This document shows positions 27,564 through 36,113 of a stretch of DNA of 64,000 nt, one piece after another. The stretch is from Clostridium beijerinckii HUN142 (lineage in GTDB: Bacteria > Bacillota > Clostridia > Clostridiales > Clostridiaceae), in assembly GCF_000621745.1 (NCBI RefSeq), contig NZ_KK211335.1, forward strand, positions 437,585 to 501,584, given 5' to 3'. The position numbers and the translations under genes are program-made. How positions within the stretch are numbered: position 1 is the first letter of the stretch; each line of letters opens with the position of its first letter. Under the pieces are notes generated by a model. It did not search any database. It was not told where the DNA came from and was given only the letters and a program-made list of their open reading frames with translations.

Positions 27564-27718
27564 TAGAATTTTGTAGAAAGAAAAAGTTATTATATTAAAC
27601 ATTCATAAGTAAACGATATTATTCACCAATATTTGTTTTGTACTTTTAATTGTTATCAATAATTAAATTTATTGGAGAAAAATATAAACATTTTATTTGA
27701 AAAATTTAGAAGACCCAT

Positions 27719-27738
27719 GCTTGCGGAATTCCGCAAGC
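27719..27738. promoter_or_regulatory. 20-bp perfect palindrome upstream of the GPH transporter
   Basis: GCTTGCGGAATTCCGCAAGC is self-complementary over 20 bp and unusually GC-rich for this region. About 22 bp later lies an orphan AGGAGG (27762-27767) with no ATG, GTG or TTG at usable distance. It may be an operator or hairpin in the transporter leader. Confidence 0.5.
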
Positions 27739-27853
27739 AGCTATATAAAAACTATTTATAAGGAGGACAATTATATCAAGAATATTAACGCTTACGCGGA
27801 TATATGAAACAGAGCAACAACTTTATAAATTAAAAATGGGGGAGGAATTTTAA

Positions 27854-29227
27854 ATGAACATTAGTCAAGCAAAATCTAAGATTTCTGAAAAAATTGGTAT
27901 TAAAGAAAAGGTGGGATATGCTACAGGTGATTTAGCTTGTAACTTTATTTATCAAACAGTAAGCAGTTACCTACTATTCTTCTATACAGACGTTTTTGGA
28001 ATTTCAGCTGCAGCAGCTGGATTCATGTTTCTAATTGTGAGAATGTTTGATGCTGTAATGGATCCACTTATTGGAACAGCAATTGATAAAACAAATACAA
28101 AATACGGAAGATTTCGTCCATACCTTTTATATGGTGCCTTTCCGTTTGCAGGGGTAGCGATTCTTTGTTTCACAACCCCAGCATTTTCAGATCCTATGAA
28201 ATTAGTATATGCTTATGTTACTTATATATTATTATCAGTAACCTATTCAATAGTTAACATTCCTTATGCAGCACTTACTTCAGCGATTACTCAAGATAAC
28301 AAGGAAGTTGTCAGCCTAACTTCTATCAGAATGCTATTCTCAAATACTGGAGGATTAATTGTTTCTTTTGGGGTACCCCTTTTAGCTGGAATATTTACAA
28401 ATATGACTGGAAAAACAAGCACAGGATGGCAAATTACCATGTCAATAATGGGTATTTTGGGTGCACTTCTACTAATCTTTTGTTTCTTGAATACTCAAGA
28501 GCGTGTTAAAATCGATCATTCAGAAGATGCAAAAATTAATGTTAAAGATATTTTTATTCAATTAAAGTCAAATCGTCCACTAGTTATCATATGTCTTTTC
28601 TTCATTCTTAATTTTGGTGTTAACTCAATCGTTAATTCTGTTGGAATTTATTATGTTACTTATAATGTTGCAAGACCAGATTTAGTAAAGTGGTATGGTT
28701 TAATGGGAACTCTGCCTGCACTAATACTTATGCCGTTAATGCCATCAATGTATAAATGGATGGGGAAGAAAAAATTACTATTTACTGCTTTATTTTTGAA
28801 GGCAATTGGATTAATAGCTTTATTTGTTATTCCTGCAACAATGGTTCCACTTGTATTTACAGGACGATTAATCGCAGCATTAGGTACCATCACTGCAGGT
28901 GCCTTCACATGGGCGCTAATTCCTGAAACTATCGATTATGGTCAATATAAGACAGGTAAACGTGCAAGTGGTGTTATTTATGCATTAGTTGGATTCTTCT
29001 TCAAGTTCGGTATGGCAATTGGAGGAATTGTTCCTGGGTTAATTTTAGCAAAATTCGGTTATGTTGCAAATCACGCTCAAACTGCGACAGCATTACATGG
29101 TATTTTAATTACAATGACTGCAATTCCAGTAATATTTGTAATTATTGAACTTGTAGCAATATTCTTCTATAACTTAGATGAAAAAGAACATAAAAGAGTA
29201 TTGAGTGAATTAAATACAAGAGTATAA
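27854..29227 (+). CDS. GPH-family sugar:cation symporter (xyloside/pentoside type)
   Basis: The 457-residue polytopic protein belongs to the glycoside-pentoside-hexuronide family (MelB/XynB/XylP-like). It begins KEKVGYATGDLACNFIYQTVSSYLLFFYTDVFGISAAAAG and has FDAVMDPLIGTAIDKTNTKYGRFRPYLL, the classic MelB-type conserved loop. Late in the protein, AFTWALIPETIDYGQYKTGKRASGVIYALVGFFFKFG is also family-specific. Around 12 hydrophobic segments can be counted. Placed after the GH43 xylosidase, it probably imports xylosides or xylo-oligosaccharides with H+ or Na+. GGGGGAGG precedes the ATG. Confidence 0.9.
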   Translation: MNISQAKSKISEKIGIKEKVGYATGDLACNFIYQTVSSYLLFFYTDVFGISAAAAGFMFLIVRMFDAVMDPLIGTAIDKTNTKYGRFRPYLLYGAFPFAGVAILCFTTPAFSDPMKLVYAYVTYILLSVTYSIVNIPYAALTSAITQDNKEVVSLTSIRMLFSNTGGLIVSFGVPLLAGIFTNMTGKTSTGWQITMSIMGILGALLLIFCFLNTQERVKIDHSEDAKINVKDIFIQLKSNRPLVIICLFFILNFGVNSIVNSVGIYYVTYNVARPDLVKWYGLMGTLPALILMPLMPSMYKWMGKKKLLFTALFLKAIGLIALFVIPATMVPLVFTGRLIAALGTITAGAFTWALIPETIDYGQYKTGKRASGVIYALVGFFFKFGMAIGGIVPGLILAKFGYVANHAQTATALHGILITMTAIPVIFVIIELVAIFFYNLDEKEHKRVLSELNTRV

Positions 29228-29994
29228 TTTATGAAAATATTCAACGTCTATAAGAATAAATCTACTTTGTTTAATAGAATGTTAACTGTAGTGTTTATAT
29301 AAGTTGGAAAAGGAGCGTTTTTTTATATTGAAAATGTATATATATTGTATAAAATATAAGCTCAGATTGATGTTTCTGCGATTATATGCTCCATAATTTA
29401 ATTTAATTTAATTGGAGCTGCGGTGATTGGTGAAATCTTTTATAATTAATAGTGCATTTTTTATTTCTTCATCAAACGTTCATAGGAAATACAAACAAAA
29501 CTCCCACTCAAATAATAGATTATATATTAAGATACAGAAATTACATTGTAATATATATGTTAATATAAAAATTTATTTTATCTGTAAGATTAGGTATTGA
29601 GAAAAAATATTTGTGTAAAAATACTAGCTATGTTCTGAAACTTCACAAATGTGTCTGGATGAGTACACATGATATTGTCAACTTATATAAAATAATAAAA
29701 ATATTTAATAATAGGTGAAATACAAAACCTCGCTATAGATATTAAATTTATAGCGAGGTTTTGTGTGTTATAAAGAGGCATGGAATTGCTAAAATTTCAT
29801 ATTTTTTCATATATATCTTGAATTTAGTATATAAGTTGATATAATAGTAAATGAAATTCATTATCAATTAAATAATAAACACGGAAATTGATGGTTATGC
29901 GATTTTTAATTTCAGTAATTTATTAATCGGAAAGATCAACTATTTGTGAGTATCAAAAGAAAGATGTATTTTATTATGTGGGAGGAAGCAGGTT
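29228..29994. other. 767-bp non-coding interval before the chemoreceptor gene
   Basis: No open frame with a ribosome site was found. It contains a small dyad GCTCCA/TGGAGC (29388-29418) around an AT repeat of about four aattt units, the terminator at 29722-29764 and an extended -10 promoter, TGA-TATAAT (TATAAT 29840-29845) with TTGAAT at 29818-29823, facing the chemoreceptor. The terminator is 495 bp beyond the transporter stop, so an unrecognised small RNA ending there is possible. Confidence 0.5.
29722..29764. terminator. Hairpin terminator, 16-bp stem
   Basis: ACAAAACCTCGCTATA (29722-29737) pairs exactly with TATAGCGAGGTTTTGT (29749-29764). The GC-rich core and the T-run inside the right arm suit an intrinsic terminator that could work in both directions. 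Confidence 0.75.
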
Positions 29995-31695
29995 ATGTAC
30001 CAAAGATTATATGAACTAATATTAGGAGATCCAATAAATAAGAAAATTAAAAAATCATTCTTAATAATTAATATGTTTACAATAATAAGTATGATTATAA
30101 TAGTAGGTATTCTATATATATTTTCTTACAAAACTAATTTGTTATATAGAAAATCATATGAAATTTCAGATAATATATCAAATATGAGAATTAGTCTGCA
30201 AAAAATAGATAAAAATCTTTATAAAGCAATAGCCGAAGAGGATGGGGAGAAAAAGCAGCAATATTTAGAATTAGTAAATGAAGAAGTGGAAAATTTCAAT
30301 AGCAATTCTAAAACTTTGAAAGAAACATTACCTGATTATGAATTAATTAATGAGATTAACTCATCTGTAGAATTAGCGTCAAAAAGTAGAAGTGATATAG
30401 TGGAATTAATGAATAAGAAAGAGACGTTGTTAGCTTTATCGGCAATGGAAAATACATATTCTCATGAAACAGAGGACATAGCTGATAAAGTGATAAAAGT
30501 ATATACACAATCTCAGAGACAAACATCTGATTTCTTACATAGGGTAGATATAATTAATAATATAATATTAGGATTTATAATCATCATAATGATTAGTATA
30601 CTAATAATAGCTTCTACAATAAGCAGTGTGTTGACAAATATATTTATTAAAGGAATCAATAATATAAAAGAAATATCCGAAGAATTATTATATGGAAATC
30701 TTAAAGTTGAAAGTAGCTATGAATCCGCAGATGAGATGGGGGAAATGGCAAGTAATCTGATTAATGCTATTGAGATGATAGACTCATATGTAGATGATAT
30801 TACAACAATTTTAGAAAAAATATCAGTTGGAAACTTGAACATAGAGTTAAAGAAAAATGTACAATATAAATGCGATTTTATTCCAATACAAGAGTCTCTT
30901 GAAAGTATTATAAATACATTAAATAGTGATTTTTATGGAATATGCAAGGCGGTAGAGTTAACATCTAATAAATCAGAACAAATCTCGCTAATTACAAAAG
31001 AGCTTTCAGATGGAGCTACCAATCAAGCAAGTATAATAGAAAAACTTTTAGATAATTTTAATGAAATATTGACTAAAGTTAGTATAAACGCCAAAAATGC
31101 AGAAGAAGCTAATAAAGTATCGGAAAGTACTAAGAATATTGTATCTGAAGGCAATTACAAAATGGAAGAGCTGATGAAGTCCATAGAGGAGATTGCTGGA
31201 TCTTCTGAGCAAATTTCAAAAATTACAAGTGCTATAGAAAATATAGCATCACAAACAAACCTTTTAGCGCTGAATGCAGCTATTGAAGCCGCGAGAGCTG
31301 GAGAAACCGGGAAAGGGTTCGCGGTGGTAGCTAACGAAGTCAAGAGTCTGGCTGAACAATGCTCAAATGCGGTTAAAAATACCAATATATTAATAGAAAA
31401 TTCTTTATTTGCAGTTAAAAAGGGTGAAAGCTTAGCAAAAGAAGCTTCTAATTCATTACAAAATATAGTAGTTAACGTAGATAATAGTGCTAAATTGGTT
31501 AACGAAATATCATTAGCATCACAAGATCAAACAAATGAGATAATGAAAATGACAATTAGAGTTAATGAAATTTCTGAAGTTATACAGATTAATACAGCTA
31601 AGGCACAAGAAACTGCGGCATCAACTGAAGAATTATCACTTCAAGCCCAAAATATAGCTGAAAAAATGTCCGAATATAATTTAAAATCAAATTAA
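29995..31695 (+). CDS. Methyl-accepting chemotaxis protein
   Basis: The 566-residue receptor has a first membrane helix near residues 23-45, a periplasm-equivalent four-helix-bundle type sensor (residues ~46-185), a second membrane helix near 187-213, a HAMP region, and a cytoplasmic signalling domain. The hairpin tip is visible as ASQTNLLALNAAIEAARAGETGKGFAVVANEVKSLAEQCSNA. It signals to CheA/CheW for motility. The sensor has the heptad-rich look of 4HB_MCP domains and no recognisable ligand motif. No che genes are adjacent. GGGAGGAAG precedes the ATG. Confidence 0.94.
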   Translation: MYQRLYELILGDPINKKIKKSFLIINMFTIISMIIIVGILYIFSYKTNLLYRKSYEISDNISNMRISLQKIDKNLYKAIAEEDGEKKQQYLELVNEEVENFNSNSKTLKETLPDYELINEINSSVELASKSRSDIVELMNKKETLLALSAMENTYSHETEDIADKVIKVYTQSQRQTSDFLHRVDIINNIILGFIIIIMISILIIASTISSVLTNIFIKGINNIKEISEELLYGNLKVESSYESADEMGEMASNLINAIEMIDSYVDDITTILEKISVGNLNIELKKNVQYKCDFIPIQESLESIINTLNSDFYGICKAVELTSNKSEQISLITKELSDGATNQASIIEKLLDNFNEILTKVSINAKNAEEANKVSESTKNIVSEGNYKMEELMKSIEEIAGSSEQISKITSAIENIASQTNLLALNAAIEAARAGETGKGFAVVANEVKSLAEQCSNAVKNTNILIENSLFAVKKGESLAKEASNSLQNIVVNVDNSAKLVNEISLASQDQTNEIMKMTIRVNEISEVIQINTAKAQETAASTEELSLQAQNIAEKMSEYNLKSN

Positions 31696-31792
31696 CGAAC
31701 AGAGATAATTAAAAAATATAGAAGCAATAAATACCAATGAGTTTTGGTTTTGTGAAAATAAGGGGAAAACAATTAGTAGTCTCAAGAAAAAA

Positions 31793-31951
31793 TGGATAGG
31801 TACAGGTGTTTATTATCCAGTCCCAATACATTTACAAAAAGCTTATGAAAAGCTTGATTATGTGGAAGGTGGCATGCCAGTAGCTAAATGTTTATCACGC
31901 AGAACACTCGCGATATCGATTTATCAAGAGCTAAGTCTGGAGCAAAAATAA
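31793..31951 (+). pseudogene. Relic of a DegT-family aminotransferase (C-terminal fragment)
   Basis: The frame from 31793 to the stop at 31949-31951 translates as WIGTGVYYPVPIHLQKAYEK followed by LDYVEGGMPVAKCLSRRTLA and ISIYQELSLEQK. This is the conserved C-terminal region of DegT/DnrJ/EryC1 aminotransferases (YYPxPLHLQKAY, GDxPxAExLSxxxLSLPxxPxLS). No start codon, ribosome site or PLP-lysine region precedes it, and the usual last helix is missing. The upstream ~90 bp remain open but carry no recognisable family sequence. It differs clearly from the intact DegT gene at 18.6 kb, so it is not a copy of that one. Confidence 0.7.
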
Positions 31952-31956
31952 TATAT

Positions 31957-31998
31957 GATAAAATATGCAATTTCAAAGATAAAATATGCAATTTCAAA
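31957..31998. repeat. Perfect 21-bp tandem duplication
   Basis: The 21-bp unit beginning gataaaatatgcaattt occupies 31957-31977 and is repeated exactly at 31978-31998, directly behind the aminotransferase relic. It looks like a recent slippage or a deletion scar. Confidence 0.85.
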
Positions 31999-32023
31999 TT
32001 AGTAATTAACAAGCTTTGATTTA

Positions 32024-32032
32024 TGGTATAAT
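32024..32032 (+). promoter_or_regulatory. Extended -10 promoter of the RlmI-like gene
   Basis: TGG-TATAAT (TATAAT 32027-32032), 46 bp before the start codon. No good -35 lies upstream, as is common for extended -10 promoters. Confidence 0.55.
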
Positions 32033-32077
32033 TATTTAGAATTTAATAGAATAGGTTTTGGGAAGGTACATGCATAT

Positions 32078-33265
32078 ATGAAAGAAGCAATACTTACAGT
32101 AAAAAAAGAATTTATTAAGAAATATAAAAATGGATATCCTTTAATCCTTGAAGAAGCGTTTGATAATATAAAAGATTTAAAAGAGGAAGGTCAAATCATA
32201 ACTCTTATAGATGAAAAAAAGACCTTTTTAGGAAAGGGGTATTACGGAAAACAAAATAAAGGCTGTGGTTGGATTTTAAGTAACAGTAAAAATAGTAATT
32301 TGGATTACAAATTTTTCTATGATAAGGTTAGGAATGCATTTTCCAAAAGAATGAAGTTTTATCATTCAAAAGACACGACTGCGTTTAGAGTATTTAATGG
32401 TGAAGGTGATGGAATAGGAGGTCTTACAATTGACTATTTCGATGAATATTATCTTATCACATGGTACAGCAGAGGCATATATACATTTAAAGATAACATA
32501 ATTAAAGCTATAAAAAGTTTAGTTTCTTTTGATGGGATATATGAAAAAAAGAGGTTTGAAGAAAATGGTATGGTTGTGGATGAAGATAGCTATGTTTGTG
32601 GAAGAAGAGCGCCTGAACCTCTTATAGTTAAAGAAAATAAAGTTAAGTTCTCGATTTATTTAAATGATGGAGCGATGGTTGGAGTATTTTTAGATCAAAA
32701 GGAAGTAAGAAAGTCTATCAAAGATAAATATGCTAATAATAAAAGAGTTTTAAATACTTTTTCCTATACAGGAGCATTTTCAATGGCGGCTGCAAAAGGC
32801 GGTGCTATTACTACAAGTGTCGATTTAGCAAGCCGAAGCTTAGAAAAAACAACTGAAAACTTTACTATAAATAATATTGATTTTACAAAACATGAAATAA
32901 TTGTTGAGGATATTTTCCTTTATTTTAAACGTGCAAAAAAGGAAAAATTAAAATTTGATGTAGTCATTCTTGATCCACCAAGTTTTGCAACATCAAAAGA
33001 TAATAGATTTAGCGCAGCAAAAGACTATAAAGAATTGGTTAAATCGGCTATAGATATAACAGAAAACGAAGGTGTAATTATAGCTTCAACAAACTGTGCC
33101 ACTTTTAATATGAGCAAATTTAAGAAGTTTATAGATGAAGCCTTTAAAGAATTGCATAAAAATTATGAAATTCTAGAAGAACATAATCTTCCAGAAGATT
33201 TTGCAGTTACAGATAAATTTCCAGAGGGAAATTATTTGAAGGTTGTGATTGTAAGAATGTACTAA
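32078..33265 (+). CDS. Class I rRNA methyltransferase, RlmI/RlmK-like
   Basis: The 395-residue protein has an N-terminal PUA-type RNA-binding domain (about residues 1-75), a middle EEHR-like part, and a C-terminal Rossmann methyltransferase domain. Motifs: GVFLDQKEVRKSI, motif I VLNTFSYTGAFSMAAAKGGA, and catalytic loop VVILDPPSFATSK. RlmI methylates a cytosine C5 of 23S rRNA, and this family is widespread; the exact base is inferred. The start ATG follows GGAAGG with a longish 11-bp spacing. It is monocistronic. Confidence 0.88.
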   Translation: MKEAILTVKKEFIKKYKNGYPLILEEAFDNIKDLKEEGQIITLIDEKKTFLGKGYYGKQNKGCGWILSNSKNSNLDYKFFYDKVRNAFSKRMKFYHSKDTTAFRVFNGEGDGIGGLTIDYFDEYYLITWYSRGIYTFKDNIIKAIKSLVSFDGIYEKKRFEENGMVVDEDSYVCGRRAPEPLIVKENKVKFSIYLNDGAMVGVFLDQKEVRKSIKDKYANNKRVLNTFSYTGAFSMAAAKGGAITTSVDLASRSLEKTTENFTINNIDFTKHEIIVEDIFLYFKRAKKEKLKFDVVILDPPSFATSKDNRFSAAKDYKELVKSAIDITENEGVIIASTNCATFNMSKFKKFIDEAFKELHKNYEILEEHNLPEDFAVTDKFPEGNYLKVVIVRMY

Positions 33266-33356
33266 AGAAAGTAAAAGAAAAAGCTAATAAATAAGAGATG
33301 ATTTTGCATAATCAGCTAAGACAACAATAAAAAAAAGATAAAACCAAAAAACAGAC

Positions 33357-33386
33357 TTTGACCTTCTTTGACTTTTGGAATATAAT
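33357..33386 (+). promoter_or_regulatory. CtsR operator overlapping the hsp20 promoter
   Basis: On the minus strand the sequence reads AGTCAAA-GAA-GGTCAAA (33357-33373), an exact fit to the CtsR heptad direct repeat RGTCAAA-NAN-RGTCAAA. It covers the -35 TTGACC (33358-33363), which is 17 bp from TATAAT (33381-33386). Binding of CtsR here would block RNA polymerase, giving heat-shock control of the downstream gene. Confidence 0.85.
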
Positions 33387-33448
33387 TTATTTGTAAAAAC
33401 AAATAAAAAATGCAACAAGAATAATAAATATTTTAAGGAGGTCTTAGT

Positions 33449-33898
33449 ATGTTTGGATTGATACCTTTTAGAACTAATGGATTAGATAAGAAAGGAGTTT
33501 CAATTGACGATTTTTTCAGTGGATTTTTCAACGATGATTTTTTTTCACCAATGAGTTTTGGCTTTGAAAATAATCAGAAATTTAATGCGGACATAAGAGA
33601 AACCCAAAATGAATATTTAGTGAGTGCGGAATTACCTGGCGTTAAGAAAGAAGATATAAACCTTGAGTATAGGGATAATACTTTAATTATTTCGGCTCTT
33701 AGAAATGAAGAGATAAATGAGGAAAAAGATAACTATATTAGAAGAGAAAGAGCTTATGGAAAAATATCAAGGGCTTTTCCTGTTAAGAACGTTGATAGAT
33801 CAAGAATTTCTGCAAAATTTCAAAATGGAGAATTACAAATTATATTACCTAAATTAAACGAAACTATTAGGGATGACAGTAGAATTTTAATTCAATAG
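33449..33898 (+). CDS. hsp18: Small heat-shock protein (Hsp20/alpha-crystallin)
   Basis: The 149-residue chaperone has an N-terminal arm rich in Phe (DDFFSGFFNDDFFSPMSFGF), the alpha-crystallin domain (about residues 45-138: DIRETQNEYLVSAELPGVKKEDINLEYRDNTLIISA ... YGKISRAFPV ... AKFQNGELQIILPKL) and the usual short tail. The A-x-x-x-n-G-v-L block reads AKFQNGELQIILP. Such proteins bind unfolding proteins without ATP. AAGGAGG precedes the ATG. A CtsR box covers the promoter, and a terminator follows, so the gene is a monocistronic member of the CtsR heat-shock regulon. The symbol follows clostridial usage. Confidence 0.93.
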   Translation: MFGLIPFRTNGLDKKGVSIDDFFSGFFNDDFFSPMSFGFENNQKFNADIRETQNEYLVSAELPGVKKEDINLEYRDNTLIISALRNEEINEEKDNYIRRERAYGKISRAFPVKNVDRSRISAKFQNGELQIILPKLNETIRDDSRILIQ

Positions 33899-33969
33899 GC
33901 TTTATTTAAGTAACTATATTAGAGGAAATTTATATATTAAACAAAATAAAATGAGTAGAGAAGTTAGTT

Positions 33970-34024
33970 AAGAGATAGTTAGAGAAGATTACAATTATTG
34001 TAGGTTCTCGGCTATCTCTTTAAT
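33970..34024 (+). terminator. Terminator after hsp20
   Basis: AAGAGATAG (33970-33978) with following TTAGAGAA pairs with TTCTCGGCTATCTCTT (34005-34020), allowing two G-U pairs and one bulge; TTAATT follows. Confidence 0.7.
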
Positions 34025-34124
34025 TATGTCCGTTCAATAGAATACTATATTTAACCTATAGCATATTTGTAATTACATGATAGTATACATTAATCATGAT
34101 CTAAATTACGGAAGGGAGTGCTAT

Positions 34125-35306
34125 ATGAATATTATAAATAATCTTTATATTAAATATCTGTCAAGATTTGATGATATACCATATAGAATTAGGTTTAAAA
34201 ATAATAAAGAATATATTGTAGGGAAAGGTACACCTAAATTTGAAATAGATATTAAGGATGAAATAAGGAAAACTGATTTGATTAGAAGTACGTTTCTTGC
34301 TATTGGAGAAGCTTATATCAAAGGCAATATAGAAATAAAAGGTGATTTATTTGAAGTTATAAATGCATTTCTTAGCCAAATTAATAAAGTTTCATCAGAT
34401 AACAAGTTTATAAAAAGTGCAATTTTTCAGCCTAATTCCTTAAAAAAACAAAAAGGTGAGTTTCAGAGCCACTACGATATAGGAAATAATTTTTATAGCT
34501 TATGGCTTGATGATACTATGACATATTCATGTGGATATTTTAAGTCAAATAGTGATAGCTTACATGATGCTCAAATTAATAAAATTCATCATATACTAAC
34601 AAAGTTAAACATAAAAGAAGGCATGAGCATCTTAGATTTAGGATGTGGATGGGGATTTTTGCTTATTGAAGCTGCAAAAAAATACAGAATTCATGGTGTT
34701 GGAATTACATCAAGTGAAGAGCAATATAAAAAATTTAATGAAAGAATAAAAGAAAGAAAGCTTGAAAGTTTACTAGAAGTTAGACTCATGGATTACCGAA
34801 GCTTAACTGAAAGTGGGTTATCATTTGACAGAATTGTAAGTGTTGGCATGATTGAGCATATTGGAAGAGATAATTATGAGCTGTTTATAAAAAATATTGA
34901 TTCTGTTTTAAAACCAAAAGGTTTATGTTTATTTCATTATATTAGTTCATTAAAAGAATATTCTGTAGATCCATGGATTAAAAAGTATATTCTTAAAGGG
35001 GCAGTTATTCCAAGCTTTAGAGAGATTATAAACATTTGTAGCAATTATAATTTCCATATCATCGATGTTGAAAATCTTAGAAGGCACTATGTTAAGACTT
35101 TGTTGTATTGGAGAGAAAATTTCAATAATAATAGAAGCGAGGTTTCTAAAATGTTTGATGAAGAATTTATAAGAATGTGGGAACTTTATCTCTGTTCATG
35201 TGCGGCAATATTTAATAATGGGATGGTAGATATTCATCAACTATTAATCTCGAAAGGCATAAACGATGATATTCCTATGACTAGAGAATATATGTATAAT
35301 AAATAA
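34125..35306 (+). CDS. cfa: Cyclopropane-fatty-acyl-phospholipid synthase family methyltransferase
   Basis: The 393-residue enzyme transfers a methylene from SAM to unsaturated acyl chains of membrane lipids. A distinctive N-terminal domain (residues ~1-110) precedes the SAM domain. QSHYDIGNNFYSLWLDDTMTYSCGYF is the CFA-specific block, and ILDLGCGWGFLLIEAA (from about residue 169) the SAM-binding motif. VSVGMIEHIGRDNYELF and YRRH-like NLRRHYVKTLLYWRENF are also family-typical. GGAAGGGAG sets ATG 34125 as start rather than ATG 34077. Cyclopropane rings stabilise membranes against acid and solvent, plausible in a solventogenic Clostridium. Monocistronic. Confidence 0.92.
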   Translation: MNIINNLYIKYLSRFDDIPYRIRFKNNKEYIVGKGTPKFEIDIKDEIRKTDLIRSTFLAIGEAYIKGNIEIKGDLFEVINAFLSQINKVSSDNKFIKSAIFQPNSLKKQKGEFQSHYDIGNNFYSLWLDDTMTYSCGYFKSNSDSLHDAQINKIHHILTKLNIKEGMSILDLGCGWGFLLIEAAKKYRIHGVGITSSEEQYKKFNERIKERKLESLLEVRLMDYRSLTESGLSFDRIVSVGMIEHIGRDNYELFIKNIDSVLKPKGLCLFHYISSLKEYSVDPWIKKYILKGAVIPSFREIINICSNYNFHIIDVENLRRHYVKTLLYWRENFNNNRSEVSKMFDEEFIRMWELYLCSCAAIFNNGMVDIHQLLISKGINDDIPMTREYMYNK

Positions 35307-35522
35307 AAATTATAGATTATTAACATATGGATAATTCTTTGGAGGTAATACAAGATACTAACATAATGTATTAAGAAGAGTAAGGCAAGATAGATATTTT
35401 AGATTACGAACGAGAAAATAGAATAATAGAACAGAATTTTATTTAATGCTAAAATAAATATGTAGAAACTTAATCATAACATATATAGTTATAATGATTA
35501 AATTAAAAAAGGAATGATTAAA

Positions 35523-36113
35523 GTGTTACTAATGATAGATAATTATGATTCTTTTGTATACAATCTAGTTAGATATTTTGAAGAGATTGGAGAAGTTGTA
35601 GAAGTAGTTAGAAATGACAAAATTAATTTAGAATGTATTAGAAATAGTAAATATTCTGGTATAGTTATTTCGCCAGGGCCCAAGAATCCTAAGCAAGCAG
35701 GTTTGTGTTTGGATATTATTGATAAATTCAAAAATGAAATTCCTATATTCGGAATATGCCTTGGACATCAATGCATAGGGCATTATTTTGGTGGGGAAAT
35801 AGTTAAAGGTGATAGGCCTATGCATGGTAAAATAAGTGAAATAATACATGATGATATGGGAGTGTTTCACAATATTAGGAATCCATTAAAAGTGACTAGA
35901 TATCACTCACTAATTATTAATAAGAAGAATCTTCCAAGAGAATTGGTGGTTACGGCAGAGACATCAGACGGCGTGATTATGGGTATTAGACATAATAAAC
36001 TACCTATATATGGAGTTCAATTTCATCCAGAAGCAGAACTTACGGAAGAAGGCCATAAAATCTTAGAGAATTTTATTTTAGAGTGCAAGAGGTTTAGAGA
36101 TGATAGATTTTAA
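35523..36113 (+). CDS. pabA: Aminodeoxychorismate synthase, glutamine amidotransferase subunit
   Basis: This class I glutaminase (about 196 residues) supplies ammonia to PabB for p-aminobenzoate and folate synthesis. LMIDNYDSFVYNLVRYFEE opens the protein; SPGPKNPKQAG, the nucleophile Cys79 in GICLGHQCIGHYFGG, and His168/Glu170 in VQFHPEA follow. AAAAAAGGA ends right before ATG 35514, so GTG 35523 at 9-bp spacing is the more likely start. TrpG is nearly identical in sequence, but the downstream pabB and pabC settle the assignment. It overlaps pabB by 14 bp, so the two subunits are translationally coupled. Confidence 0.92.
   Translation: MLLMIDNYDSFVYNLVRYFEEIGEVVEVVRNDKINLECIRNSKYSGIVISPGPKNPKQAGLCLDIIDKFKNEIPIFGICLGHQCIGHYFGGEIVKGDRPMHGKISEIIHDDMGVFHNIRNPLKVTRYHSLIINKKNLPRELVVTAETSDGVIMGIRHNKLPIYGVQFHPEAELTEEGHKILENFILECKRFRDDRF

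Noticed and set aside
28660..28908. Minus-strand frame inside the GPH transporter gene
   Set aside because: Antisense shadow of a conserved membrane protein; no start signal.
29846..29994. Riboswitch-like sequence (cacggaaattgatggttatgcg) before the chemoreceptor
   Set aside because: It does not follow the cyclic-di-GMP-I or -II consensus well enough to support a call.
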